DNA of 64,000 nucleotides from Symbiodinium natans (taxonomy: Eukaryota; Sar; Dinophyceae; Suessiales; Symbiodiniaceae), in contig CAJNDS010002122.1 of assembly GCA_905221605.1 (NCBI GenBank), forward strand, positions 199,501-263,500, written 5' to 3'. This document shows positions 28,131-38,289 of the stretch, in pieces (the first letter of the stretch is position 1; each line of letters opens with the position of its first letter). Position numbers and translations under genes: made by a program. The notes beneath the pieces were generated by a model. That model did not search any database. It was not told the origin of the DNA and saw only the letters and a list, made by a program, of their open reading frames with translations.

Positions 28131-28284
28131 TACTTGAAGGTTCATGGTACTTACTAACCAATTATAACTGGGCTTATAACCCTACTTATAATTGGGATAA
28201 CCCTATAAGGCCCTTTAGGGGTATTATAAGTAGGGTTCTAAGTACAGTTATAATTGGTTAGTAAGTACCATGAACCTTCAAGTA
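28131..28284. mobile_element. IR-A element, copy 9, with perfect 40-bp inverted termini
   Basis: The first 40 bp (TACTTGAAGGTTCATGGTAC onward) and the last 40 bp are exact reverse complements, and the interior remains largely palindromic. Youngest-looking copy here. Confidence 0.9.
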
Positions 28285-28409
28285 TGTACCTGAAGTTAAG
28301 CGGCAAGTCCCGAAGTGTACCCAATAAACCAAGCAATGATTGGGGTTGGGGTTTAGGGTTTAGGGTTTTATGGCCCCCGTACGTCTTGCTCCTTTTCAAG
28401 GGGTCCGCT

Positions 28410-28477
28410 GGGTTTAGGGTTTAGGGTTTAGGGTTTAGGGTTTAGGGTTTAGGGTTTAGGGTTTAGGGTTTAGGGTA
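28410..28477 (+). repeat. Interstitial telomeric array
   Basis: About 9 TTTAGGG units. Confidence 0.95.
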
Positions 28478-28479
28478 GC

Positions 28480-28533
28480 CCTCACACTGGCCTCGAAAGC
28501 ACTGTCCCCGGAGCTGGCCGCGGACAGCAGGTC
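28480..28533 (-). CDS. Candidate exon, unassigned
   Basis: CAGAATAAG|G acceptor, then DLLSAASSGDSAFEASVR. Confidence 0.35.
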
Positions 28534-28707
28534 CTTATTCTGCAGTTTTTAGGGTGCAGGGGTTAGAGGTTTTAGGGTTTTGGGTTTAGGGTCTAGGGTT
28601 TAGGGTTTAGGCCTTGAAGCTTAAAGGTCAGGGCTTAGAGCTTAAATGGGTGGAGTTTTTGCGTTTTGTGGGGTGCGCAGGGGGACAAAAAAGCTTGGCG
28701 AAATCTC

Positions 28708-28845
28708 GAAACCCCTTAAACCCCTTAAACCCCTTAAACCCCTTAAACCCCTTAAACCCTTAAACCCCTTAAACCCCTTAAACCCCTTAAACCCCTTAAA
28801 CCCCTTAAACCCCTTAAACCCCTTAAACCCCTTAAACCCCTAAAC
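28708..28845 (-). repeat. (CCCCTTAAA)n 9-bp telomere-like variant array
   Basis: About 15 almost perfect 9-bp units; the KPLNPLNPL frame over it is an artefact of a period divisible by 3. Confidence 0.95.
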
Positions 28846-28902
28846 CCCTAGACCCTGAACCCTCAACCCCCTAACCCCTAACACCCTAAACCCTAAACCC
28901 TC

Positions 28903-29000
28903 TCTCTCTCTCTCTCTCTCCCTGCAGCCTTGGAGACCAAGGTGGCGCTTATCCAATTCTGGGGTGGCCTTCATTGACACTGCGGCGCGCGCGTGCGCGC
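28903..29000 (+). CDS. Candidate exon behind a (CT)n acceptor
   Basis: A (TC)n tract of about 20 nt followed by CCCTGCAG forms an excellent acceptor; the next frame reads LGDQGGAYPILGWPSLTL and runs into a (GC)n/(GT) tract. Frame choice uncertain. Confidence 0.35.
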
Positions 29001-29004
29001 GCGC
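28984..29004. repeat. Alternating GC tract with Z-DNA potential
   Basis: About 21 nt of alternating purine-pyrimidine GCGCGCGTGCGCGCGCGC. Confidence 0.9.
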
Positions 29005-29112
29005 ATCCCGTTGCGTGATCCTGACCCTCCAAACTCAACTTAGGTTTTAGGGTTTAGGGTTTAGGGTTGAGGGTTTAGGGTTTGGGGTTTGGGGTTTGGG
29101 GGGCTCAAGCAG

Positions 29113-29212
29113 GGTATGTAACCCAAGGTTCCCTCATACTCCCGACTACTCCCTAAGGCTCCCTAAGCTTGCCTAGGGTTCCCGAGGTACCTACCCCCCA
29201 TGACCCCCCCTC
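29113..29212. mobile_element. IR-E dispersed element, copy 1
   Basis: ACTCCCGACTACTCCCTAAG, then CTAAGCTTGCCTAGGGTTCC and AGGTACCTACCC; the same order occurs at 61467-61569 and, interrupted, at 44410-44502. Confidence 0.65.
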
Positions 29213-29333
29213 CCTCAAGAACCCTGTAGATGAACGCATGTGGCTTATGGCTTCCTCTTGATGAAAGGTGGGTCCGGTAAATGGCAGCACACATGCAGCC
29301 CAACATCTGAATCTAAGCCCTAAACCCTAAACC

Positions 29334-29531
29334 CTAAACATTTCTGGATGTGCGTATGGCTTCTTGCAGGGCGTGGACTGGTGGGACTCCAAGAAAACCA
29401 GTATTCTTCACTGCAATCTCATAGAAGTTATCACCTAGAAGAAGACAAGCTGCACAATTTTGATCTTCTTCATCTTTGATATTTTCATAGCTTTTACAAC
29501 TCTGTCCACCCATATTCCTCTCTGCCCCCAA
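29334..29531 (-). CDS. Possible purple-acid-phosphatase-like exon
   Basis: The minus frame contains CAACLLLGDNFYEIAVKNTG. LGDNFYE is the metal-ligand strand (GDNF/Y motif) of calcineurin-like and tartrate-resistant-type purple acid phosphatases, where it follows a hydrophobic strand as here. No other phosphatase motif is visible, so this is at best one exon; it ends in TTTAGGG repeats. Codons are much more A/T-rich than in neighbouring exons. If the assignment is wrong it is a fortuitous 66-codon frame. Confidence 0.35.
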   Translation of the reverse strand: MGAERNMGGQSCKSYENIKDEEDQNCAACLLLGDNFYEIAVKNTGFLGVPPVHALQEAIRTSRNV

Positions 29532-29581
29532 TCACCAGCAATGAGGAAGGAACACGAAGAACAACTCATTGAATTCGAAAT

Positions 29582-29672
29582 TACTTGGAGGTTCATGGGT
29601 ACTTATAACCACAGTTATAAGTCTACATATAACCTACTTGACGGGGACTAAGTACAGTTATAATTAGGGTTA
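29582..29672. mobile_element. IR-A element, copy 10, truncated by telomeric repeats
   Basis: TACTTGGAGGTTCATGGGTA start intact; after ACAGTTATAATTAGGGTTA it passes directly into CCCTAAA repeats, losing the right terminus. Confidence 0.85.
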
Positions 29673-30784
29673 CCCTAAACCCTACACCCTAAACTAGCTC
29701 TAAACCCTAAACCCTAAACCCTAAACCCTAAACACTAAACCCTAAACCAAAACCTAAACCGTAAACCCTAAACCCTAAACCCTAAACCCTGCTACGCTCT
29801 GCGATGAGGGTTCAGGATTGCAGGGTGGGGATCTGAGGGCTCAAGGGTCCAATTAGGGTTTAGGCTTGGCACTCGAGTAACTCAGACTTTTCGGGCCTAG
29901 GAGGTGTGAAGGATTAGGCGTTTGGGGGCTTAGGCTCTGGGGGGTTTAGGGTTTAGGGTTTAGGGTTCAGGGGCCACCGTCTAGGAGTTGAGCTTTCTGA
30001 GGGCTTCGGGTCTAGGAGTTCAGGCAGAGGGTTCACCGGCCTTACCAGTAGCAAGTTCGAACACCTAAACCCCAAACCGTAAACCCTAAACCCTAAACCC
30101 TAAACCCCAAACCCTATACACCCTAAACCCGAAAAACCTCCTCCTTCACTGGGACTCCGAGCAGCGTTTGGGTTCCGCTGCCAGAATCCCTCCAAGATCT
30201 CGGGGAGGCGCCTCGTGTGGAAGCCACCCCATACCCTAAACCCTAAACCCTAAACCCTGGGTCTCCCAAGCGTCTGACTCCCTGAAAACCCTAGACCCGA
30301 AAGAACAAAGCTAGGAAGCCAAAGAAGACTTCATGCTCCCATCACGTGGGGTCGTTGTACTCACGCTGCGAAGTACCGGGGAATGAGGGAGGTGGGGTTT
30401 AGGGCCCTGATATAAGCCCTTTCAGGGAGGAAGTGAGAAGTACTGCAGCCCCCCCTGGCGCACAGCAAAAGCACTGGATAAAGTAAACCCTAAACCCTCA
30501 ACACCACGCCCTCCCCTCCGTCCCCAACATACGCCTGCAGCTCAATTCCTTCGGCTCAAAATTTAAATCACTAAACAACATTGCACAGTGGGCCCAACAA
30601 CCCAAAAAACAACCCTTGAAGGCCTAAACCCTAAAATCCTGAGACCCTATAAAACCCTAAACCCTAAAACACTAAATCCCTAAACCCTAATTAAAACCCT
30701 TAGTCCCCAAACCCTTAATCCCTAATCCCTAAACCATACCCTAAGTTCTGCAACAGGAGGTCCCTAAAGAGAAAGCCCAACACC

Positions 30785-30952
30785 CTTCGCAAGAATCTAG
30801 CCGTCGGGAGCAGGGGTCCACCGCGAATGAAGCACAGGTCAATGTCATCAGGGGTTTAGTTTAGGGTTGAGGGTTGAGGGTTTAGGGTGTAGGGCTTAGG
30901 GAATATGAGAGAGCTCGGATGAAATCGTATCCATGGTCACAATCAGCTGCGA
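30785..30952 (-). CDS. Two candidate exons of one unassigned gene
   Basis: 30910-30952 follows CTTCTTGCCCGCAG|T and reads AADCDHGYDFIRAL. About 30785-30850 reads DDIDLCFIRGGPLLPTARFL. Both on minus, separated by ITS. Confidence 0.4.
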
Positions 30953-31136
30953 CTGCGGGCAAGAAGGGGGGGCGGCGGGGTCGTGCGCTTTGTCGATGTT
31001 CCTTAACCCCTAAACCCTTCAAACCCTTCAAGCCCGTTTACACCCGTTTACACCCATTTTAAACCCTTCTAACCCTTAAAACCCTTAGACTCTCTAAACC
31101 CGCAGGAAGCTATCCGACTTCAGGTTGGGGTCTCAA

Positions 31137-31270
31137 GACCCAAAACCCTAAACCCTAAACCTCTAAACCCCTAAACCCTAAACCCCTAAAACCCTAAACC
31201 CTAAACCCTAAACCCTAAACCCTAAACCCTAAACCGTAAACCCTAAACCCTAAACCCTAAACCCTAAACC
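31137..31270 (-). repeat. Interstitial telomeric array
   Basis: About 18 CCCTAAA units. Confidence 0.95.
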
Positions 31271-31283
31271 TCTTTAAACCTCT

Positions 31284-31433
31284 CAGAGTAGTTCCATGGT
31301 CTCTGAATGTGGGCCCTCAAAAGGGGAACCCTTATATACCCCTTTTGCACCCGATGAAACCCAAGGGCCCACTCTTCAGAACCCTTTGAAGAAGATAAGG
31401 GAACATATTGAGGCGCATGAAACGACCCTAAGA
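31284..31433. mobile_element. IR-D element, intact copy, flanked by ITS on both sides
   Basis: CAGAGTAGTTCCATGGTCTC at left, CGCATGAAACGACCCTAAG at right; internal CCAAGGGCCCACTCTTCAGA. Confidence 0.75.
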
Positions 31434-31578
31434 AATTCTGAAACCCTAAACCCTAAACCCTAAACCCTAAACCCTAGGAAAATCTTCAACCCAAAGCCCC
31501 TGGGAGCCTCTGCTCTTGGGAGCCTATGGCCCCTAAACCCTAAACCCTACGACCCAAAGGGCGTAAAAACGGGGCTCA

Positions 31579-31688
31579 CCCACAGAGCCCAATACCCCTT
31601 AATTAAGGAGTAGGCCCTAAATTATAAAGGGATCCTGAATATGATTTACGGAATATTCCTTAACTAAGGGGTATTGGGCTCTTTGGGC
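31579..31688. mobile_element. IR-C palindromic element, intact copy
   Basis: CCCACAGAGCCCAATACCCC and GGGGTATTGGGCTCTTTGGG inverse termini; centre TATAAAGGGATCCTGAATAT shared with 22533-22641. Confidence 0.85.
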
Positions 31689-31705
31689 AGGTTTTGGGAG
31701 TCAAC

Positions 31706-31777
31706 CTGGGTCTCCGAGCCCCCGTGTCGCCAGTGCCCGCGCCGCGCTGTGCAGGACCCTTCCACGGGCGTGGCCAT
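31706..31777 (-). CDS. Candidate 24-codon exon (ATG to donor)
   Basis: ATG at 31777; MATPVEGSCTARRGHWRHGG then SETQ to donor CAG|GTTGAC. Could be a first exon. Unassigned. Confidence 0.35.
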
Positions 31778-32500
31778 GCCAGGATTTAGAGTTTAGGGTT
31801 TAGGGTTTAGGGTTTAGGGTTTAGGGTTTGAGGTTTAGGGTTTGGGGTTTAGGGTTTGGGGTTTAGGGATTAGGGTTTAGGGTTAGGGGATTCGATTTGG
31901 GGTTCAGGGTTCGGGTTTAGATTGAACCCTAAAACCCCCTAAACTCTAGGGTTGTTGCGCTTTATGATGGGGTCACCTCGAATTTCCCTCGAAAAAGGTA
32001 CCGGGTGTAAGACCAAAAGTGGTCAGGTTATGTGGGGGGGGGATCGGGAATCTTGTTGCGGAATGTTTAGGCACACCTTTGATTTCAGGCGCGATCCTGG
32101 ACCTCGAATTGCAGCTCCTTTTTGAGGGCGCTCAGCTTTCTTGCTCCAAGCCCTAACAACCCCTAGACTAAATCCTAACCCTGAGAATCGTGCACGGGTT
32201 TAAAGGGTTAGGGTTAACCATATATCCTAAACCCGCAGGGTTAAACCCTAAACCCTGAACCCGAAACCCTTAGGGTTCAGGCAGCTTTCAGTAGGGCTCA
32301 CATGGCAGTTTGGGTTTTCGGGTACCCTAAACCCGAAACCCTAAACCCCAAACCCTAAACCCCAAACCCTAAACCCGAAACCCTAAAACCCGAAACCCTA
32401 AACCCCAAACCCCAAACCCCAAACCCTAAACCCTAAACCCGAAAACCCTAAACCCTAAACCCTAAACCCTAAAACCTAAAACCCGAAACCCTGAACCCTC

Positions 32501-32575
32501 GAAGACGCCTTCGGCGTCCGAGAGTTGAGCGCCACGAGGAATGGCCTTTGGCACATTTTGGGCTCGGGGGACTTG
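32501..32575 (+). CDS. Candidate exon with strong donor
   Basis: Reads EDAFGVRELSATRNGLWHIL then GSGDL to donor TTG|GTGAGG. Unassigned. Confidence 0.4.
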
Positions 32576-32961
32576 GTGAGGGATGTAGGGCTTGGGGTGT
32601 AGGGTTTTAGGGATTTAAGATTTAGGGGTCAGGGTTTAGGATTGAGGATTGAAGGTGTGGGGGTTTAGGGATTTAGGGATAGGGATTTGGGGTTCAGGGA
32701 TTTGGGGTTTAGGGATTTAGGGTTTCTGGTTCAGGGATTTAGGGCTTGGGGATTAAGGGATTTAGGGTTTCGGGATTTAGTGTTTAGGGTTTGGGGATTT
32801 AGGGATTCGGGATGAAGGGTTTAGGGTGTAGGGATTTGGGGTTTAGGGTTTTTTGGGGGGCTCTTAGGGCTTAGGGACTTGTAGAGTTCCGGGCTCAAGG
32901 GCCCAGAGGCATAGGGCTTGACCCTTAGAGCCCGGAGCATAAAAAGCCCAGGCTGTGGTGC

Positions 32962-33096
32962 TCTTGGAGGTTCATGGTACTGATTAACGCCTAGGAATTG
33001 GGGATTAGGGATTAGGGTTTAGGGTTCAGGGTATGGCTGTACTTATAACGCAATCAGAACCACCATGTTAGGGCACTTCAGGGGCTGATAAGTGGT
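32962..33096. mobile_element. IR-A element, copy 11, with degenerate telomeric insert
   Basis: CTTGGAGGTTCATGGTACTG start; about 46 bp of GGATTAGGG/TTTAGGG-like sequence (32991-33036) replaces a few bases, then CTGTACTTATAACGC resumes. Right end missing. Confidence 0.75.
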
Positions 33097-33286
33097 GTTT
33101 CGGGTGTCTTTCCATGCTTGAGGCGCATGGCGGCGCATGTGAGAAGTTCTCTAAGTTAGGGTCCATGTTGAAAGTACTTCGGATACAAGGTGCCGTCCAA
33201 AAAGGGACCCCAAAAGGGAACCCAATTTAGAGAACTACCCAGTCAGTGTGTGTGTGCCCTTTCTTGTCAACCATTTTTCCGCTCAG

Positions 33287-33326
33287 CAAGAACTTGTACG
33301 ATTTGGCCTTGCAACGTCAAACGCAG
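33287..33326 (+). CDS. Candidate 40-nt exon with both splice sites
   Basis: Acceptor CATTTTTCCGCTCAG|C and donor CGCAG|GTGCCC enclose KNLYDLALQRQTQ. Confidence 0.4.
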
Positions 33327-33348
33327 GTGCCCTGCGGGTTTGTAGGTT

Positions 33349-33460
33349 AGGATTGTTCCCCCTTGTACTCACAGTCCTTAGTAGGGATTAGAGTAGGGGG
33401 GGGGCGGGGGGGGGGTACTATAATTCCTCAGGACTGATAGTATAAGGGGGACCATCCCAA
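33349..33460. mobile_element. IR-B element, copy 2, abutting a telomeric array
   Basis: GATTGTTCCCCCTTGTACT left arm, AGTATAAGGGGGACCATCCC right arm, then CCCTAAA repeats immediately. A G-rich expansion lies in the centre. Confidence 0.8.
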
Positions 33461-33464
33461 CCCT

Positions 33465-33575
33465 AAACCCTAAACCCTAAACCCTAAACCCTAAACCCTA
33501 AACCCTAAACCCTAAAACCCTAAAACCTAAACCCTAAACCCTAAACCCTAAACCCTAAACCCTAAACCCTAAACC
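33465..33575 (-). repeat. Interstitial telomeric array
   Basis: About 15 CCCTAAA units. Confidence 0.95.
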
Positions 33576-33734
33576 CAGGACTTGGGGTTTGGAGGCTAAG
33601 GTTGGAGGGCTGATGCGGCTTCGGGCCTTTTGTTCGGTGGCTGGTGCTTTTTTGGGGTTTAGGGGCGCAAATCCTCACCCACAACACACCGAACTGACCC
33701 CTGAACCCTAAACCCTGAACACTAAACTCCTAGT

Positions 33735-33810
33735 CCTAAACCCTAAACCCTAAACCCTAAACCCTAAACCCTAAACCCTAAACCCTAAACCCTAAACCCT
33801 AAACCCTGAC
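33735..33810 (-). repeat. Interstitial telomeric array
   Basis: About 10 CCCTAAA units. Confidence 0.95.
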
Positions 33811-33869
33811 CGAACGCATGAGCCTTGCACCCCTCGGTGAGGCCCCCATACATACATAGTGTTTCTATA

Positions 33870-33973
33870 GGGAAAGAACAGAGCAATTCTACAATGAAGA
33901 GCTCGGTCTTCAGGAGACGATTACTGCGCGGGGGCCTAACCTACATAAACCGCGACGAAACCCTACTATGTAA
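33870..33973 (+). CDS. Candidate terminal exon, unassigned
   Basis: Plus frame ERTEQFYNEELGLQETITAR then PNLHKPRRNPTM and TAA. No domain recognised. Confidence 0.4.
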
Positions 33974-34039
33974 AGGGAGCCTTATACACATTCACCGAAA
34001 CAGTAATATACACCCTGTGGTACTCTTTTTGGGGTTGGT

Positions 34040-34095
34040 TACTTAGAACCTTGAACCAAAAACAGGGCCAGAAGGGCACCACTGGGCTATCAAGT
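34040..34095 (-). mobile_element. tRNA-derived SINE-like element, copy 2
   Basis: Minus strand TAGCCCAGTGG (34089-34079) and GGTTCAAGGTT (34057-34047) as A and B boxes; TAGCCCAGTGGTGCCC closely matches copy 1. Confidence 0.5.
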
Positions 34096-34194
34096 TACCC
34101 TAAACCCCTAAGCTGCAAACCCTAAACCCTAAACCCTAAACCCTAAACCCTAAAGCCTAAACCCTAAACCCCCCTAAATCCCGCATCCGGCCAG

Positions 34195-34247
34195 CAGCCG
34201 CCGGGTTACCGCGCCCAGATGCAATGCAAACGGGTCCTGGAAAGCTG
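34195..34247 (+). CDS. Candidate exon with both splice sites
   Basis: GGCCAG|CAG acceptor, QPPGYRAQMQCKRVLES, donor CTG|GTATTTG. A 27-nt minus alternative with its own splice sites exists. Confidence 0.3.
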
Positions 34248-34340
34248 GTATTTGAGTTTCGGGGTTTAGGGTTTCGGGTTTAGGGGTTTAGGATTTAGGG
34301 GTTACGGGGTTTAGGGGTTTAGGGTTTTAGGGTTTAGGTT

Positions 34341-34551
34341 GAAGGCCACACCGCTGCGAGCCGAGTGGATGTTGGGACGAAATGTCGGAATTCCGAAGCC
34401 ACGATCTGAAAACAACTGTCAGGGTTTTGGGGTAAAGGCGGTTTAGGGCTCGGGTTTTAGGATCCAGAGCTGAGAGCTTAAAGCCTAAACACTGAACCAG
34501 CGCATTCATTCGGTCCAGCAGCAGCGTCAGCAAGAACTCACTGGCCTGGCA
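34341..34551 (-). CDS. Two candidate exons, possibly USP-like
   Basis: Exon 34498-34551 (CQASEFLLTLLLDRMNAL, donor CTG|GTTCAG) joins in phase to exon about 34341-34405 behind a very strong acceptor (TGACAGTTGTTTTCAG); this reads IVASEFRHFVPTSTRLAAVW. QASEFLLTLLLDRM resembles the Q-(D)A-EFL box of ubiquitin-specific proteases, but that alone is weak. Confidence 0.4.
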
Positions 34552-35507
34552 CTTGGCGTTTGGGGGGGAGAGGGTCTCGTTTTTCTCACGTAATTAAACC
34601 CCAGTTTCTCCGTGAGCCCTAGATTGCCCTAATTAAGCCCTTACACCCTGAACCCTAGAACCCTAAAACTCTTCAACCCTGCACCGCTGATGTTCCTAAA
34701 CCCTGCAACCTAAACCCTCAAACATTCAACTCTTAAACCCAAAACCCAAAACTTTAAACCCTAAACCCTAAACCTTAACCCCTAGACCCTAAACCAACCC
34801 GACCCCCTGAACCCTTTAAGCCAGAAACTCTTCTTACACCCGAACACGTGGACCTTCTACTAGGACGGCCCTTGAAACCCTCTAGAAACAATCCTGAATA
34901 TGATCCTCTCAAATCCAATAAAGGACAAATGAAATATCCAGAAAACTTTCGTAGTATAGTGTCCTGAAATCCCACAGGATTGCTCTTGGATTGCTCTTGG
35001 ATGCAAGTGGTCTAGCCACATCAGATTTGTGCTTACTTCGGGTTCAGGGAGCGTTAAGGGTGGGGGGTTTGGGAGTATTTAGGAGTTTAGGGTTTAGGAG
35101 GTTAGGCAGTTAGGGGCTGGCAGTCTGTCCAGCTTCCAAACGGAACTTCAAGGTCAAAGGCTCCACTTCAGAGTACCATTATCAGGGGTTTAGGTCGTCA
35201 ACTGCACAGCACGAAACAACCCGTATACATTCAACCCCGATCCCCAAGCACCCTAGAAGCCGTGAAACCCAAAAGCCTCTAAATAGTAAACCCTAAACTC
35301 GCAGCCCCCTCCCCACCCCCCGACACTCTCTAAACCCTAAACCTTAAAACCTAAACCCTAAACCCTGAACCCTAAACACTGAACCCAACACCCAAAAACC
35401 CCAAAACCCTAAACCCCAAACCCTAAACCCAATAAACCCCAAACCCTCTAAACCCTAAGCCCTATAAACCCTAAACCCTATATACCCCAAACCCCGGCTA
35501 CAAAATG

Positions 35508-35592
35508 GCGCCAAGGCCGCCTCCGGCACTGTCAGCTGAATGAGTGCGGCAGACATGGCTGCCAGAGCACGGCTCCTTGCCTGGGCATTAAT
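35508..35592 (-). CDS. Candidate exon, unassigned
   Basis: After CTAAG|A the frame reads INAQARSRALAAMSAALIQL then TVPEAALAPF. Convincing helix-like sequence. Confidence 0.45.
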
Positions 35593-35889
35593 CTTAGGTC
35601 CAGCGGGTTTAGGCTTTAGGGTTTACGGTTTGGGGTTTAGGAATTAGGGTTTGGGGTTTAGGGTTTGGGGTGTAGGGTTTAGGATTTGGGGTTTGGGCTT
35701 TAGGGTTTGAGGTTTGGGGTTTGGGGCTCTGGGGTTTAAGTGTAAGGCTTGGGGTTACATACAAAGTTTGCGTAGGGCTGAGGCGCTTCAGGGTCTTGCG
35801 GCTTGAGGGAGAAGGGCTCCAAATCATTGAGGGTTCAGGGTCCCTAAACCCTAAACCCGAAACCCTAAGCCCAAAACGTTTGGGGTTTA

Positions 35890-35972
35890 GAGCCCCAGCT
35901 TCCAGCGAAAAGTTGACCCACCGCTCGACGCAACCTTTTTGGGGATGCCATCTGCTGCCCATAGTCGAAAGC
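35890..35972 (-). CDS. Candidate exon, unassigned
   Basis: Acceptor GACACTGAAAG|G; AFDYGQQMASPKRLRRAVGQ then LFAGSWG. Confidence 0.4.
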
Positions 35973-36111
35973 CTTTCAGTGTCTTTTGCCGTGGACCAGC
36001 CCTAGACCCTAAGCTCAGCTGCCCACTTTAGGGTTTAGGGTTTAGGGTTTAGGGTTTAGGGTTTAATCGGGGTACAGTTTGCCTGAGGGGTGTACTCCAT
36101 CTCCGTTCCAG

Positions 36112-36205
36112 CGGCGATGCTGCCTCAACGCCAGCCCTTTCAAGGCATTACATGCTGCCACCCTCCTCAATTCCTGTCATATCACCAACATGGAGGGCGC
36201 TAAAC
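36112..36205 (+). CDS. Candidate exon, unassigned
   Basis: Acceptor CCATCTCCGTTCCAG|C; RRCCLNASPFKALHAATLLN then SCHITNMEG. Confidence 0.45.
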
Positions 36206-36379
36206 CTAAACCCTAGAACAAACCCTAACCCCTAAACCCTGACCCAGCACGAACAAGAATCACTGGGATCAAAGGACCCATACCCTAAACCCCAAAGCCC
36301 TGCACCCTGAACCCCACACCCCAAGCCTTAAACCTCGTACCTGCTGAAGAAGCTCTCTTACCGGCTTGCTGAGCCAGAA

Positions 36380-36440
36380 CCCTAAACCCTAAACCCTAAA
36401 CCCTAAACCCTAAACCCTAAACCCTAAACCCTAAACCCGC
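36380..36440 (-). repeat. Interstitial telomeric array
   Basis: About 8 CCCTAAA units. Confidence 0.95.
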
Positions 36441-37006
36441 AACCCCTAAACCCTAACTCCGAAACCACCGAGCCCTCGGGCCAATAGCAGCTGCTCCCTC
36501 TCGCGCGGCGCGAACTTCCTTTGCGTGGGCTTTGGGGGAGTAGGAAGTGGCTGATTTAGGGTTTAGGGTTTAGGGTTTAGGGTTTGGGGTTTAGGGTTTG
36601 GGGTTTAGTGTTTAAGGTTTAGGGTTTATTCGTTCGTCGCAGGGCATGGCGTGTTTTTTCGGCCATCGCTTCGGACGTAGGGTTTCGGGGTTTAGGGTTT
36701 CAGGGTTTGAGGGCGTTTGCCTTTTGGATGTTTTGGAGTTGAGGCTTTGGGGGTTTTGAGTTCTCGGTTTTTGGGTTTGAGGGTTTTGGGGTATGAGGGC
36801 TTTGGGGTGTTTGGGTTTTGGGGTCTGAGGGTTTAGGGTTTTTAGGGTGTAAGGGTTCCTGGGTTTAAGGTTTGTGCAGTTTTTGTTGTCTGTTTTGTTG
36901 AGTTTGGGCTTTTCGTTTGTTTTTTTAGGGTTCTTAGGATTTTAGGGTTTTGAGGTAAGCTTTCAGGTTCCGCTCGCGGGTTTCGCGTTTAGGGCTCGTG
37001 GGTTGC

Positions 37007-37072
37007 CATGCGTTGGGGTGATAAACATCCAGAAACATACAACACGCTGTGGCTAGACTGCCTCTGGAACCC
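37007..37072 (+). CDS. Candidate exon, unassigned
   Basis: Plus frame MRWGDKHPETYNTLWLDCLW; minus has stops. Edges not defined. Confidence 0.35.
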
Positions 37073-37239
37073 TAACCCCTAAACCCTCACCCCTAAACCC
37101 TAACCCTAACCCCTAACCCTAAACCCTGACCCCCAAACCCTAAACCCTAAACCCTCAACCCTAAACCCCCCCAAACTAGTACGGCTTCGCAGCATCAGGG
37201 GTGTCGTTTGAGGGGAGTCAATACAAAGCAAGGTGCACC

Positions 37240-37467
37240 TCGAGAGCCCCCCCAAACTTACCCCAAAACTCGAAAACCCCAAGCCCTCAAATCAACAAAA
37301 CCCTAAAACCATATGTAACCAAAGAAAACTAAGCCCTACACCAAAAACCTGAAAACCAAAAGACACCTAAACCCCTCAGCCTAAAACCCAAAAACCTAAA
37401 CCCCAAAACGGAAAAAAAAAAACGCACAAATCCCAAAAACATGAACCCAACAATACCGCAAAACCGG

Positions 37468-37500
<33 letters not shown>

Positions 37501-37900
37501 AAAACCCGAAAACCCCAAAATCCAACAACCCACAACGCAAAACCCCACAAATCACTAAACTCCAAAACCCGAGAACGCTAAAACCAAGAATTCTAATCCC
37601 CGCAGACTCTGAACCCAAAAACCCTATACACAAAACCCTATAAACACCCAAAAGCCCAAAACCCAAACACCCTAAACTCCAAAACAACCCAAATTCCTTT
37701 AACAAAACCAAGACCGTGTAAACCCCTAAACCCCTAAACCAATAACCCCTCAAAACCCCTAAAACAACACCAACAATCCCAACAACCCCAAAAAAAAACA
37801 CCAAGAACTCTAAACCCCAAGACCCTAAACCCAAAAACGCACAAACCCAAAAACATTTTAAAAAAGAAAAAAAAACCAAAGCCAGAAACTCCAAAAACCC
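37240..37900. other. A/C-rich low-complexity region, no gene
   Basis: Degenerate AACCC/AAACCC sequence with an A31 run at 37468-37498. The 204-residue FGFLGFW minus frame is compositional, not a membrane protein. Confidence 0.8.
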
Positions 37901-37914
37901 AGGTCCCGGAGACG

Positions 37915-37991
37915 AATCCCGGCATCTTGGCCGCCCGGCCCGAGGGCTTCGGCCAAGCGCGACGCGTCGGGTGGTTCTGTGGCCGTGCACG
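37915..37991 (+). CDS. Candidate exon with canonical donor
   Basis: Reads RIPASWPPGPRASAKRDASG then GSVAVH to donor ACG|GTAAGG. Confidence 0.35.
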
Positions 37992-38104
37992 GTAAGGTTT
38001 AAGGGTTTAGGGTTTAGGGCTTAGAGTTTAGGGTTTAGGCTTTGACGGTTTAAGGGCTTAAGGGTTTAGGGTCTTAGGCTTTACGGTTTAGGGTTTAGCC
38101 TTTG

Positions 38105-38175
38105 CTTGAAACCCTAAACCCTAAACCCTAAACCCTAAACCCTAAACCCTAAACCCTAAACCCTAAACCCTAAAC
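38105..38175 (-). repeat. Interstitial telomeric array
   Basis: About 10 CCCTAAA units. Confidence 0.95.
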
Positions 38176-38289
38176 CCGTACGGGTCCGAAAGCCGAAGCC
38201 CTGAACCCTGAAGTTCCTGAATCCGAACTTCAGGAAGACCCCAGGTGCAAATTCATTCTAAAGTCCTAAACCCTAAACCCCAAACCCCA

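Noticed and set aside
28646-28843. LKPLKP/LNPLNP repeat protein
   Set aside because: A 9-bp telomere-like array is divisible by 3 and stays open by chance.
37376-37990. 204-residue minus frame rich in F, G, L, W (apparent membrane protein)
   Set aside because: It is the translation of degenerate AACCC/AAACCC repeats with an A31 run; telomere-like DNA always yields such frames.
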